NCBI RefSeq assembly: GCF_014205175.1
Contig: NZ_JACHNA010000001.1
Span: 496,001-560,000, forward strand
Origin: Micrococcus cohnii
GTDB lineage: Bacteria > Actinomycetota > Actinomycetes > Actinomycetales > Micrococcaceae
Reading direction: 5' to 3'
DNA: 64,000 nucleotides
Shown here: positions 23,899 through 32,583 of the stretch, piece after piece
Numbering within the stretch: position 1 is the first letter of the stretch
How the letters are laid out: every line of letters begins with the position of its first letter
Position numbers and translations under genes: made by a program
Notes under the pieces: generated by a model
What the model saw: the letters and a program-made list of their open reading frames with translations, nothing else
The model's database searches: none
Told to the model about the DNA's origin: nothing

Positions 23899-24909
23899 TC
23901 AGCTGGTGGCGGCGACCCAGCGCCGGGCGGCCTCGATCACGACGTCCCGCTCGGCCAGCCATCCCGGTACGTGGCCGGACAGCTCGTCGACGCCGCCGCT
24001 CGTGCCGGGCTCCGCGCCGAGCACGGCCATGCCGTGCACCGCGCCGAGCAGCTGCGCGGCGAGGGCGGCGGTGGGGGCCGTGGAGCCGGGGGCCGGGGAG
24101 TCGGCGGATGCGGAGTCCTCGGCGTTCTCCGACAGGGTGCGCACTGCCCGTGTCAGCGCGGCCGCCGGGTCCGAGGGGTGGGCGCGTTCGGCGGCGAGGG
24201 CGGCGTCGACGGCGGCCGCGAGAGACGCCGTCGCGGGGGCCTCGACGGCGTCGGCCGGGGCCTCGGCCTGGTCCCGGAGCCATGACTGTCCGTGTGCGAC
24301 GGCGTCGGCGAGGGATGCGCCGGTCATGGCCGAGGCGATCATGAGCGCGAATGCGGCCGAGGCGGTCCACGGGGCGGGGTGCCCGTGGGTGAGGACGGCG
24401 CCCTGGCGGGCGAACGAGGCGACGTGGGTGTCCGGCAGCGACGGGATCAGCCCGTAGGGGGCCGACCGCACGAGCGCGCCGCAACCGGCGGCGTCGGGGT
24501 TCTTGGGGTCGGTGGGCACGCCCATGCCGGGGTCCGCGAGGCCGGTCAGGCATGCGGGGTCGGGGGAGCGGCGGTGGTGCAGCTCGGGGCGTTCGTCGAT
24601 CCAGCGTGAGGGCGCGGGCGGGGCGGACTCGGGCAGGTGCCCGGTCTGGGTGCGGTGCCAGCGCAGGCAGGCGAGCCACACGCACGCGGCGGCGTCGGCC
24701 ATTTGCCCCTCGTTCTGCCATTCGATCCACTCGAGCAGGCCGTCGGCCACGTACAGGGCGAGCTGGGTGTTGGCGGCGACGCCCAGAGCGTCCTGCCCGG
24801 CGGCGGCGCGCCCGCTGGCCGCGTCGCCGACGGCGCCGGCGGCGAGCACGGCGAGGACGCGCGAGGCGTAGTCGGGCAGGACGGCGGCGGGCTGAGGCTG
24901 GGTGGTCAT
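23899..24909 (-). CDS. ADP-ribosylglycohydrolase-fold protein, probably inactive
   Basis: 336 aa. The overall fold signature is visible: LAAGAVGDAASG near the N-terminus, RWIDERPELHHRRSPDPACL, GCGALVRSAPYGLIP and GAVLTHGHPAPW. The metal-binding acids are lost at both usual places: the D-D-x-T-Q motif reads AANTQLALY and the late D-S/T-D motif reads GSTAPTAALAAQL. Two Mg2+ ions need these residues, so catalysis is unlikely. The -10 box TACTAT (complement of 24916-24921) lies 6 nt before the ATG, a leaderless start. It is divergent from the toxin gene. Confidence 0.82.
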   Translation of the reverse strand: MTTQPQPAAVLPDYASRVLAVLAAGAVGDAASGRAAAGQDALGVAANTQLALYVADGLLEWIEWQNEGQMADAAACVWLACLRWHRTQTGHLPESAPPAPSRWIDERPELHHRRSPDPACLTGLADPGMGVPTDPKNPDAAGCGALVRSAPYGLIPSLPDTHVASFARQGAVLTHGHPAPWTASAAFALMIASAMTGASLADAVAHGQSWLRDQAEAPADAVEAPATASLAAAVDAALAAERAHPSDPAAALTRAVRTLSENAEDSASADSPAPGSTAPTAALAAQLLGAVHGMAVLGAEPGTSGGVDELSGHVPGWLAERDVVIEAARRWVAATS

Positions 24910-24969
24910 GCGGACATAGTAGAAGGAGCGTCGGGCCCGCGTGGCACGTGAGAGGAGCCATGCAGGGCC

Positions 24970-24991
24970 GCCGGTGAGTTGGATCACCGGC
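24970..24991. other. small hairpin in the gap before the toxin gene
   Basis: Inverted repeat GCCGGTGA (24970-24977) and TCACCGGC (24984-24991) with a 6-nt loop. It lies in the 196-bp gap between the divergent glycohydrolase-like gene and the toxin gene. It could be an operator or simply a border of the island. Nothing else is evident in this gap beyond the glycohydrolase -10 box. Confidence 0.3.
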
Positions 24992-25105
24992 CACGTCATC
25001 GGTGCCGTGAGCGGAGGCGATGCCCCGTGATCGAACGCCGTGCTGACTCTGCAGCGCGGGTTCGTGAACAGCGGCATGCTGACGTGTTGTGGAGGAGGGC
25101 AGCGG

Positions 25106-26307
25106 ATGCTTGAGGGCGGCTGCGCATGGTCCGTGGTGCTGACTGGCGAGCAACTCAACTCTGCTTCGGGCGCTGGCGAGACGCCGTGGGCGACCCCGGT
25201 CGTCGGCCTGATCGCCGGCGAGGAGCGGCGCCGGGAGTCTCGCGAGCGCTTGGTGGAGGTCGGAAAGGCCGCCCTGAACGTCGAGATGTGGCAGGAGAAC
25301 CCGGCGAAGTTCAAGGCCCAAGATTTCGGCCGCGGACTGAGCGACCGAAAATTCGAGTTCACCTCCACTCTTCGGGCCAAGACCGAGGCCTTCACATACC
25401 ACCGGATGGGTGTGGGTCGACCAGGGTCGACGTGGGAGAACGTTACTCAGTTCAACTATAGGGCGGCCGGAGCACAGTTCCTGCGCGACTTCTCCGACTG
25501 GACGCCCGGTGCCCCTGCGTTTGCTGTCGCCACCCCCGGGGGAGGCATGTACGGCGCTGTCCGTGGCCCTTCGATGGGAGAGATCATGTTCAACGCTGTC
25601 CACGAGGGGCGCGCGTCATCCCGGGGTGGGGGAGCGCAGCGCCATGGGCTGCCTCCAGAAGGGCGGGGTCACATGGTGTTCCGGCCGAGCAAGAGATGGC
25701 GAAATACCAACCGTGCTTGGAAGAACAAGGACGCTAAGCGGAAGCAGGAGACTCTGGACCATTTCGCCCTCAAGGTCGACCAGCTGCGGACCATGGCCCT
25801 CGGGGGCGACAAGGTGACCAGCACGGGCGGCGCGGAGATCAAGCAGTCCAAGAAGGGCCTCGGGTTCACGGAGACCGCGGCTCGGCGGCAGAAGCGTTCC
25901 AAATTCATGAATCCACACAGCATCCTCTCCAAGGATGCCTCCGAAGGTCCTGTGCTAAGCGATGCGATGCGCGAAAAGGTCCACAAGGAGCTCGAAGCGG
26001 AAGTCCGGAAGGACAAGGGAAGTACGCACCGCGCGCGCCACAACCTGGGGGGGGATTGCCACCGTATAAGCAGGAGAATGCCGTGCGTGCGGCTATGCGT
26101 GGGTACGACCTGGACCATGTTCGAGATTTGCAGTTCGGAGGCGAGGACGCCTCGGACAACCTCCAATGGGTCGAGCGTTCGGAAAATAGGCCTGTCGGTG
26201 CGCAGGCTAAAGTGCATCGCATGAAGTTCGACTACGACCGGGCGCAGAACCTAGAATTTATGGATGAACAATCCCGAGTCGACATGGTTTCGCGAATCAA
26301 TTGTTGA
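25106..26307 (+). pseudogene. polymorphic toxin with HNH-type nuclease domain, frameshifted
   Basis: Two frames together encode about 400 aa. The first (25106-26046) gives a basic, unrecognised N-terminal part with TPVVGLIAGEERRRESRERL. The second carries an HNH/Endo VII-like domain: DLDHVRDLQFGGEDASDNLQ, then WVERSENRPVGAQ, with His codon 26116-26118. The switch falls in a run of eight G (26047-26054); one more G would join the frames. The ATG at 25106 has GGAGGAGG 7 nt upstream. Base use is AT-richer toward the 3' end and an AGA codon occurs at 25694, which suggests transfer. The N-terminus may have lost an export domain. Confidence 0.75.
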
Positions 26308-26315
26308 AGGTAAAA

Positions 26316-27061
26316 GTGTATCCCATCTATAAGCATAGTTCGCCTGTATGTGATGAGCTGCTGCTCGCGGCGAAGCGTGAGTGGGCGGGTTTCCCGCGGC
26401 GGATGTCCAAGGATCTGCCGAAGGGGGCGAAGAAGTTCCTGGGGCGTCGGCCGGGCCCGGAGCTGGGCGACAACAAGTTCTCGAATACGCATTTTCAGTT
26501 CGTTCTGTTGATGGCATTGATGGGGGAGCGGGAGGCGTTGGTGCCGTTGTTCCGTGGCGATCTGCTGGTGGAGGAGGCTGTGAAGCCGGCGCGGTCGACG
26601 AAGATGGAGTCTCGTCGTGCGGTGAATCGGTGGTGTGCTGAGCGGGTCGGGCTCACGGGGTGGGCCGAGGTGTTCGACGTGCCGGCGGGGTCGGAGCCGG
26701 CGGAGGAGTACGACATTCCTCGCGTGGACTTCTATATCTCCTCGCCGGTTTCATGGCGGGAGCCGGAGGAGATCGAGTGGTGGGGTTCCCCAGAAGAGCT
26801 GGGGGGCACTTTTGGCTCAAATCTTCGGAGTTCGTGTCGTCGTTGCGCATGGTGTTGGACCGTCTGGGGTGGTTGATTGTGGCGGCGCGGACTTCGTGGA
26901 TGAATGCGCATGGCTGGTCGGATCAGTTCCTGGCGGCGGAGATCGAGTGGGCGGCGCGGATGGTGCGGGCCCGGCTGGGGTTGCCCGTGGAGCAGCCGGT
27001 GCCCGTGCCGGATGAGCGGGTGGACCTGCCAGTGGAGTTCACGGGCTTCGTCACCGGCTGA
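26316..27061 (+). pseudogene. putative immunity protein for the HNH toxin, frameshifted
   Basis: About 248 aa in two frames. The first part includes LAAKREWAGFPRRMSKDLPK and NKFSNTHFQFVLLMALMGER and runs to EEIEWWGSPEELGG. The second continues HFWLKSSEFVSSLRMVLDRL and ends VDLPVEFTGFVTG. The switch is in a run of six G (26801-26806); one extra G joins them exactly. The start is probably GTG 26316 with GAAGG 5 nt upstream, although TTG 26304 overlapping the toxin stop is possible. I do not recognise the family; the immunity role rests on its place right after the toxin. Confidence 0.55.
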
Positions 27062-27095
27062 TCCCCAGCACCCCTACCCGACCGGAAGGACGCAC

Positions 27096-28181
27096 ATGAC
27101 CTCGACCGACTCCACCAGCACCCCCGGCAACAGCCTCGCCTCCGCCCACGCCGCCTGGTTCGATGCCGTCGTCCGGGCCGACTGGGAGGACGTCCAGGAC
27201 CGCTGAGGGGCCCTCGCCCACGGTTTCGCCGCCGACGCGTCGTCGGCCGACGCCTGGGCCCGTCTGCCCGCTGCCCAGTAGGCCGCTGAGCAGGCCGGGC
27301 TCACCGGGTACGCGAGCCTGTACAACGCCGCACTCCCGGCAGAGCTCGCGAGCGTCGTCACCGACGCCCGCCCCGACGGCATGCCGGATGCGGTGCCCGG
27401 CGCCTGGGCGGCACGTCTGGACCCGGACGTCACCGCCGAGCAGCGCGCCGCCATCGACCGGTCGCTCGACCAAGCCCTCGTCGACCGCCGGGCAGATCTC
27501 GGCCTGACGGCGCCGCAGGCCGATCCCGCGCCGCAGAACGCCACCGTCTTCCCGCCCGGCTTCATGGCCGCGCTCACCCGGCTTCGCAGGGCCGCCCTGT
27601 CCGTGCCGCCCCGCACACCCGGTACCGCCCACGCTGACGCGGAGCCGGGGACCGAGCCGGACGGCGACGCGGCGCCTCGCTCGGCCCGCGCGCTGGAGGA
27701 CCTGCTCGACGCCCTCGTCGAGCACGAGGACCTCGAGTGGCGCCGCCCCGTCACGCAGAAGCAGGCCGACCGGCTCGAAGCGTTCCTGGGCGCCGCCCTG
27801 CCCGCCGACTACCGAGCCTTCCTCGACCGCGCCAACGGCAGCACGGACCGGGAGTTCGCCGGCGCGCACGAAGCGGCGGCCGACGCCCGCGAGCTGCTCG
27901 GCTACTTCGAGGAGCAGATCGAGGACGCCGACGACCCCGAGTCCGAGCGGGCCCGCTTCGTCAACGACGACGGGTCCGGCCGCGTCGCCCCCGGTGGGTT
28001 CGTTCGCGGCTGGCTGCCGATCTACGACCACGGCACCGGCGCGTTCGTGATCCTCGACTGCGCCCCAGGGCCCGCAGGCCGCGTCGGGCAGATCCTCGAG
28101 TACGACGACGGGCAGGCGCGCCTGACCCACCCCGACTTCCGGGCCTGGCTGCAGGACCACGTCGACGACCTCGAGCCCTGA
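27096..28181 (+). pseudogene. SUKH (SMI1/KNR4) family protein with two in-frame stops
   Basis: One continuous frame of 361 codons, with TGA at 27204-27206 and TAG at 27279-27281. The C-terminal 150 residues form a SMI1/KNR4 domain: LGAALPADYRAFLDRANGS, then GWLPIYDHGTGAFVILDCAP and GRVGQILEYDDGQA. These domains are common immunity proteins in toxin systems. The N-terminal 200 residues are of unknown type. The ATG at 27096 follows a good GGAAGGA site. A shorter protein from the ATG at 27381 could still be made, so loss of function is likely but not certain. Confidence 0.75.
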
Positions 28182-28239
28182 CCGGTGCCGTCCCCAGGCC
28201 GGCTCTATCGTCTCGGCGCGGGCCGCTAGCGTGAGCGGC

Positions 28240-29454
28240 ATGATCCTGCTCCACACTTCGGACTGGCACCTCGGACGCTCCTTCCACGGCACCGGCCTGC
28301 TCGAATCGCAGCGCGCCGTGCTGGACCAACTGGTGTCCACCGTGCGCGAGCGCGGTGTGGACGCCGTGCTGCTGGCCGGCGACGTCTACGACCGGGCCCT
28401 GCCCCCGGCCGATGCCGTCCGCCTGCTGGACCAGACTCTCGCGGCGATCCACGCGGCCGGCGCCCAGGTGGTCATGACCAGCGGCAACCACGACTCGGCC
28501 GTCCGGCTCGGCTTCGGCGGACCCCTCATGGCCGCCTCCGGCGTGCACGTGCGCACCGACCCCGAGCGTCTCGCCGAACCGATCCTGCTCGAAGGGCGGG
28601 ACGGGGAACGCGCCGCCGTCTACGGCATCCCCTACCTCGAACCGCGTCACCTGGGGCAGGCCTGGGGCGTGGAGCCGCACCACACGCCGGTGATGCGCGA
28701 GGCCGTGCGCCGCATCCGCGAGGATCTCACCGCCCGAGGCGACGACTCCGACGGGCGGCCGCTCGCCGCCGTCGTCCTCGCCCACCTCTTCGCCGCCGGC
28801 GGGCACGGGAGCGAGGGGGAGCGGGACATCGGCGAAGGCCGGCACCTCGACTGCGAGGCCGAGGACCCCGAGGCCCTGGTCGGCACGCTCGGGCAGGTGC
28901 CCGTGAGCGTATTCGACGGGCTCGACTACGTCGCGCTCGGCCACCTGCACGGCCGCCAGCGGATGGCCGAACACGTCCGCTACTCCGGCTCCCCGCTGCC
29001 GTACTCCTTCGGCGAATGGCGTCAGGACAAGGGCGGCTGGCTCGTCCACGTCGACGGCGGCGCCGTCACGCGGGTCGAGGAGGTCGACTGGCCCGGGGGA
29101 CGTCAGCTGGCCGTGCTCGCCGGCCCGATCGCCGAACTGCTCGAGTCCGCCGAGCACGCCTGGGCGGAGGACCGCTGGGTCCAGGTGACCGTCACGGACG
29201 ACGAGCGCCCTGAGAAGGCCCTCGAACGCCTGCGCACCCGTTTCCCGCACGTGCTCGTGTTCCGCCACGAGCCGGCCGGGGGCCGGCAAGAACGGCAGAA
29301 GACCTACGCCCAGGCCCTCCGCGACGCCCCGTCGGACCTGGACCTGACCACCGGCTTCGTGCACCACGTGCGCGAGCGCGCCGCCACCGAGCAGGAGACC
29401 GCCCTGCTGGAGACCGCCCTCACCGCCGCCCGAGACAAGGAGGCCCAGGCATGA
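28240..29454 (+). CDS. sbcD: exonuclease SbcCD subunit D
   Basis: 404 aa Mre11-type nuclease that works with SbcC on hairpins and protein-blocked DNA ends. Phosphoesterase motifs: LHTSDWHLGRSFHG, VLLAGDVYDRALPP, VMTSGNHDSAVR and YVALGHLHGRQ. ATG 28240 is chosen over GTG 28231: the -10 box TAGCGT (28227-28232) overlaps that GTG and ends 7 nt before the ATG. It overlaps sbcC by 4 nt. Confidence 0.96.
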   Translation: MILLHTSDWHLGRSFHGTGLLESQRAVLDQLVSTVRERGVDAVLLAGDVYDRALPPADAVRLLDQTLAAIHAAGAQVVMTSGNHDSAVRLGFGGPLMAASGVHVRTDPERLAEPILLEGRDGERAAVYGIPYLEPRHLGQAWGVEPHHTPVMREAVRRIREDLTARGDDSDGRPLAAVVLAHLFAAGGHGSEGERDIGEGRHLDCEAEDPEALVGTLGQVPVSVFDGLDYVALGHLHGRQRMAEHVRYSGSPLPYSFGEWRQDKGGWLVHVDGGAVTRVEEVDWPGGRQLAVLAGPIAELLESAEHAWAEDRWVQVTVTDDERPEKALERLRTRFPHVLVFRHEPAGGRQERQKTYAQALRDAPSDLDLTTGFVHHVRERAATEQETALLETALTAARDKEAQA

Positions 29455-32400
29455 GGATCCACCGCATCCGCCTGACCGGCATCGGCCCCTACGCCGACAC
29501 CCAGGACGTGGACTTCGACGCGCTCAACGCCGCCGGCCTGTTCCTGCTCGACGGCCCCACCGGCGCCGGCAAGTCCACCATCCTCACCGCGCTCTGCTAC
29601 GCCCTGTACGGCACCGTTCCCGGCGGACGCTCACCCGAGTCGCTCGTGACCACGCTGCGCGATCCCGGCGCGGTGGTCCCCGAGGTGCTCGTGGAGTTCA
29701 CGGTGCAGGGCCGCCGCTTCGAGGCCGTGCGCTCGCCCAAGCACCAGCGGCGCAAGAAGCGTGGGGACGGGCTGACGACCACGCAGTCGGCGGTCTCGCT
29801 GCGCGAGCACGTGCACGGGCAGTGGGGCGCCCCGCTCACCCGGGCGGACGAGGTCGGCCAGCAGATCGCCTCCGTCATGCACCTGGACGCCGAACAGTTC
29901 ATGCAGGTCGTCATGCTGCCCCAGGGCCAGTTCGCCCGGTTCCTGACGGCCAAGTCCGATGAGCGGCGCGACCTGCTGCGTCGCCTCTTCGGCACCCAGC
30001 GGTTCGACGGCGTCGAGGCGCATGTGAAGGCCGAACACGACCGCCTCGGCAAGCAGGTCGCCGCGGACTCCACGATCGCGGCCAACGCCCGCGACCAGCT
30101 GCGCGACGTGACCCGCGAGCACTTGGGTGAGGACTGGCACGAACCCGACCCCCACCCCGAGACGGAGCAGGAGCTGCTCACGCTCACCGCCGCCCGCGCC
30201 GACGCGGCCCTCGCCGCCGCCAAGGTTGCCCGCGACGAGGCGACCGCCGCCTCGACGGTGGCCCGAACCGAGCTCGATCAGCTGCGCCGCACCGGGCAGG
30301 CCCTGCAGGCCGCCGCGGACTGGGCCGCGCGGCACAGCGACCACGCCCAGCGCGCCGAATCGGCCGCCGCCGACCGTGCCGCCGTGGAGGCCCACCGCCG
30401 GGCCGAGGCCGTCGTCGCCGCCGCCGACCGCGCCGCATCAGCGCAGAGCGTCGCGCAGACAGCGGCCGAGCAGGCGACCGCCGCCGACGAGCAGGCCGAG
30501 GCGGACGCCACCGCCTCCGACTGGCTCACCGAGGCCCGCACCGCCCAACAGGACGAGCGGAAGGCGGTGCGCAGCGCCCTCGACGCTGCGGCCTCGGCCG
30601 CCGAGGCCGTCGCCGCCGCCCTGCAGGACCGTGCCCGCATCCACCGACTGCAGGAGCAGCAGGACGCTGCCGCCCGGCGCGGCGAGCAGATCGCGACCGA
30701 TCGGAAGGCCGCCGAAGCCGAGCTGGCCGCCCATGCCGAGACCCTCACCGCCCTGCAGGAGCAGATCGAGGCCGACACCGCCCGGCTCGGCGCCCGGGAC
30801 GCCGTGGACGCCCGGCTCGCCGAGGCCACCGCCCGGCGTGGGTCCGCCGACCTCGCCGCGGCCCGCGCCGACGAGGTGCAGACGGCCGAGCAGGCGCACC
30901 GGAAGGCCGCCACCGCCCGGGACACCGCCGAGCAAAAGCGCCTGGACCTGCTGCGCTCGCGCTACGAACAGGCCGCCTCCGAACTTGCCGCACGGCTCGA
31001 GGAAGGCCAGCCCTGCCCCGTCTGCGGCGCAGCCGAGCACCCCCGCCCCGCCGACCCCGTTGACCAGCAGGTCACCGAGGCCGCCGTCCAGCGTGCCGAG
31101 AAGGCGCTGAACAAGGCATCGGCGGACCTCGAGGCGGCCTCCGCCGAGCTCACCGCCGCGCAGTCCCGGTTGCAGGAGGCCAGAACAGCGGCCGGGGGTC
31201 TGGGCCCCGAGGAGGCCGCCGCGGCCGTCGTCTCCGCCGAGCAGGCCGTGCAGGAGCTGACGGCCCTCGAACAGGAGCTGTCCGCCGCCCGGCGCCGACT
31301 CACCGAGACGCGCACCGCTCACGAGCAGGCCGGTGCGCGGCTGGCCGAACTGGCGACCGAGGACGGCCGACTGGATGAGCAGGCCGCCCAGCGCGCCGAG
31401 CGGATCGCCGAGCTCGAGCAGGCCGTCGCGGACGCCGCCGGCCCGACCGGCGACCTGCAGGCCCGCCGTGACGGCATCGCCGCCGCCCGGGCCCTGCTGG
31501 AAGCGCTCGACGAGGCACTCGAACGGCGGGAGGCGACCGCCGCCGCGGCCGTCCAGGCCGAGCAGGCGCTGCCGGCCGCTCTGACGGAGAAGAGCTTCAC
31601 GAGCCTCGACGCGGCCCGCGCCGCCCGCCTCGACCCCGAGGACGCCGCCGCGAAGGAGAAGGCCGCCGCCGACTGGGCCCGAGAAGAGGCCGCCCTGACC
31701 GAACTGGCCGCCACCGCGCTCATCGCCGACGGCCGCCGGCTCCGCGAGGACGGCGCCGCCGCCCCGGACGACGACCAGCTGGCCGAGGCCGCCCGCCGGG
31801 TCGAGGCCACCGAGGCCGACGTCCGCGAACGCAGCGCCACCGTCGGCGCCCGAGCCGAACTCGTCGCCGAGGTGGCCCGGCACTCGGCCCGGCTGCGTGA
31901 GGTCCTCGACCGCTCCGCTGACCTCATCGCCGAGCACAACCGGGTCGGCGGCCTGCTGGAGCTCGTCCGCGGGGCGGGGGAGAACCGGCTGAAAATGCCG
32001 CTGACCAGCTATGTGCTCGCCGGCCGGCTCGAGGAGGTCACCGCCGCGGCCACCGAGCGCCTGCAACGCATGACCGACCAGCGCTACTCGCTTGAATACT
32101 CAGACCAGGTCCCCGGACGCGGCAACAAGGGCCTCGACATCGTCGTGCGCGACCACTACGTCGACGAGGTGCGCCACCCCTCCACGCTCTCCGGCGGGGA
32201 GACCTTCATGGCGTCCCTGGCCCTGGCCCTCGGCCTCGCGGACACCGTGCAGGCCGAGTCCGGGGGCATCGAGCTGGACACCCTGTTCGTCGACGAGGGC
32301 TTCGGCTCCCTCGACTCCGAGACCCTCGACGTCGTCATGGGCGTCGTCGACTCCCTGCGCACCGGAGGCCGCACCGTCGGGCTCGTCAGCCACGTCGAGC

Positions 32401-32483
32401 GCATGAAGAACGACATCCCCACCCGCCTGGCCGTCACCAAGGACCGCCGCGGCTCCACGATGGCCGTCCACGACGGCGACTGA
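29451..32483 (+). CDS. sbcC: exonuclease SbcCD subunit C
   Basis: 1010 aa Rad50-like ATPase. Walker A DGPTGAGKST is at residues 34-43. Two long Ala/Glu-rich coiled coils flank the zinc hook CPVCGAAEHPRP at about 522. The C-terminal head has the ABC signature in STLSGGETFMASLAL and Walker B in TLFVDEGFGSLD. Start ATGA overlap with sbcD. A perfect hairpin follows the stop. Confidence 0.97.
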   Translation: MRIHRIRLTGIGPYADTQDVDFDALNAAGLFLLDGPTGAGKSTILTALCYALYGTVPGGRSPESLVTTLRDPGAVVPEVLVEFTVQGRRFEAVRSPKHQRRKKRGDGLTTTQSAVSLREHVHGQWGAPLTRADEVGQQIASVMHLDAEQFMQVVMLPQGQFARFLTAKSDERRDLLRRLFGTQRFDGVEAHVKAEHDRLGKQVAADSTIAANARDQLRDVTREHLGEDWHEPDPHPETEQELLTLTAARADAALAAAKVARDEATAASTVARTELDQLRRTGQALQAAADWAARHSDHAQRAESAAADRAAVEAHRRAEAVVAAADRAASAQSVAQTAAEQATAADEQAEADATASDWLTEARTAQQDERKAVRSALDAAASAAEAVAAALQDRARIHRLQEQQDAAARRGEQIATDRKAAEAELAAHAETLTALQEQIEADTARLGARDAVDARLAEATARRGSADLAAARADEVQTAEQAHRKAATARDTAEQKRLDLLRSRYEQAASELAARLEEGQPCPVCGAAEHPRPADPVDQQVTEAAVQRAEKALNKASADLEAASAELTAAQSRLQEARTAAGGLGPEEAAAAVVSAEQAVQELTALEQELSAARRRLTETRTAHEQAGARLAELATEDGRLDEQAAQRAERIAELEQAVADAAGPTGDLQARRDGIAAARALLEALDEALERREATAAAAVQAEQALPAALTEKSFTSLDAARAARLDPEDAAAKEKAAADWAREEAALTELAATALIADGRRLREDGAAAPDDDQLAEAARRVEATEADVRERSATVGARAELVAEVARHSARLREVLDRSADLIAEHNRVGGLLELVRGAGENRLKMPLTSYVLAGRLEEVTAAATERLQRMTDQRYSLEYSDQVPGRGNKGLDIVVRDHYVDEVRHPSTLSGGETFMASLALALGLADTVQAESGGIELDTLFVDEGFGSLDSETLDVVMGVVDSLRTGGRTVGLVSHVERMKNDIPTRLAVTKDRRGSTMAVHDGD

Positions 32484-32491
32484 CCCGCAAC

Positions 32492-32533
32492 GATCGCGGG
32501 CCCCGACCACAGACGTGGTCGGGGCCCGCGATC
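32492..32533. terminator. terminator between convergent sbcC and mqo
   Basis: Perfect 19-bp inverted repeat (arms 32492-32510 and 32515-32533) with the 4-nt loop AGAC. It starts 9 nt after the sbcC stop and ends 50 nt before the mqo stop on the other strand, so it can serve both. No T-tract follows. Confidence 0.88.
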
Positions 32534-32583
32534 ATCGTCGGGGACTGCAACGCGACCGGCGCCCCAGGCCCGTCGTCGCCGGC

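Noticed and set aside
23528-25603. 691-codon minus-strand frame across the glycohydrolase-like gene and toxin start
   Set aside because: It runs out of frame through a recognisable gene and gives Arg/Pro-rich sequence typical of chance frames.
26056-26307. Stand-alone small HNH gene starting at a TTG
   Set aside because: The TTG has no ribosome-binding site apart from the G run itself, and the frame continues the upstream toxin after one added G. A split gene explains it better.
26904-27206. Small coding frame of 100 codons before the SUKH gene
   Set aside because: Its 5' half lies out of frame in the immunity candidate. Only the last 36 codons, from ATG 27096, belong to the SUKH frame.
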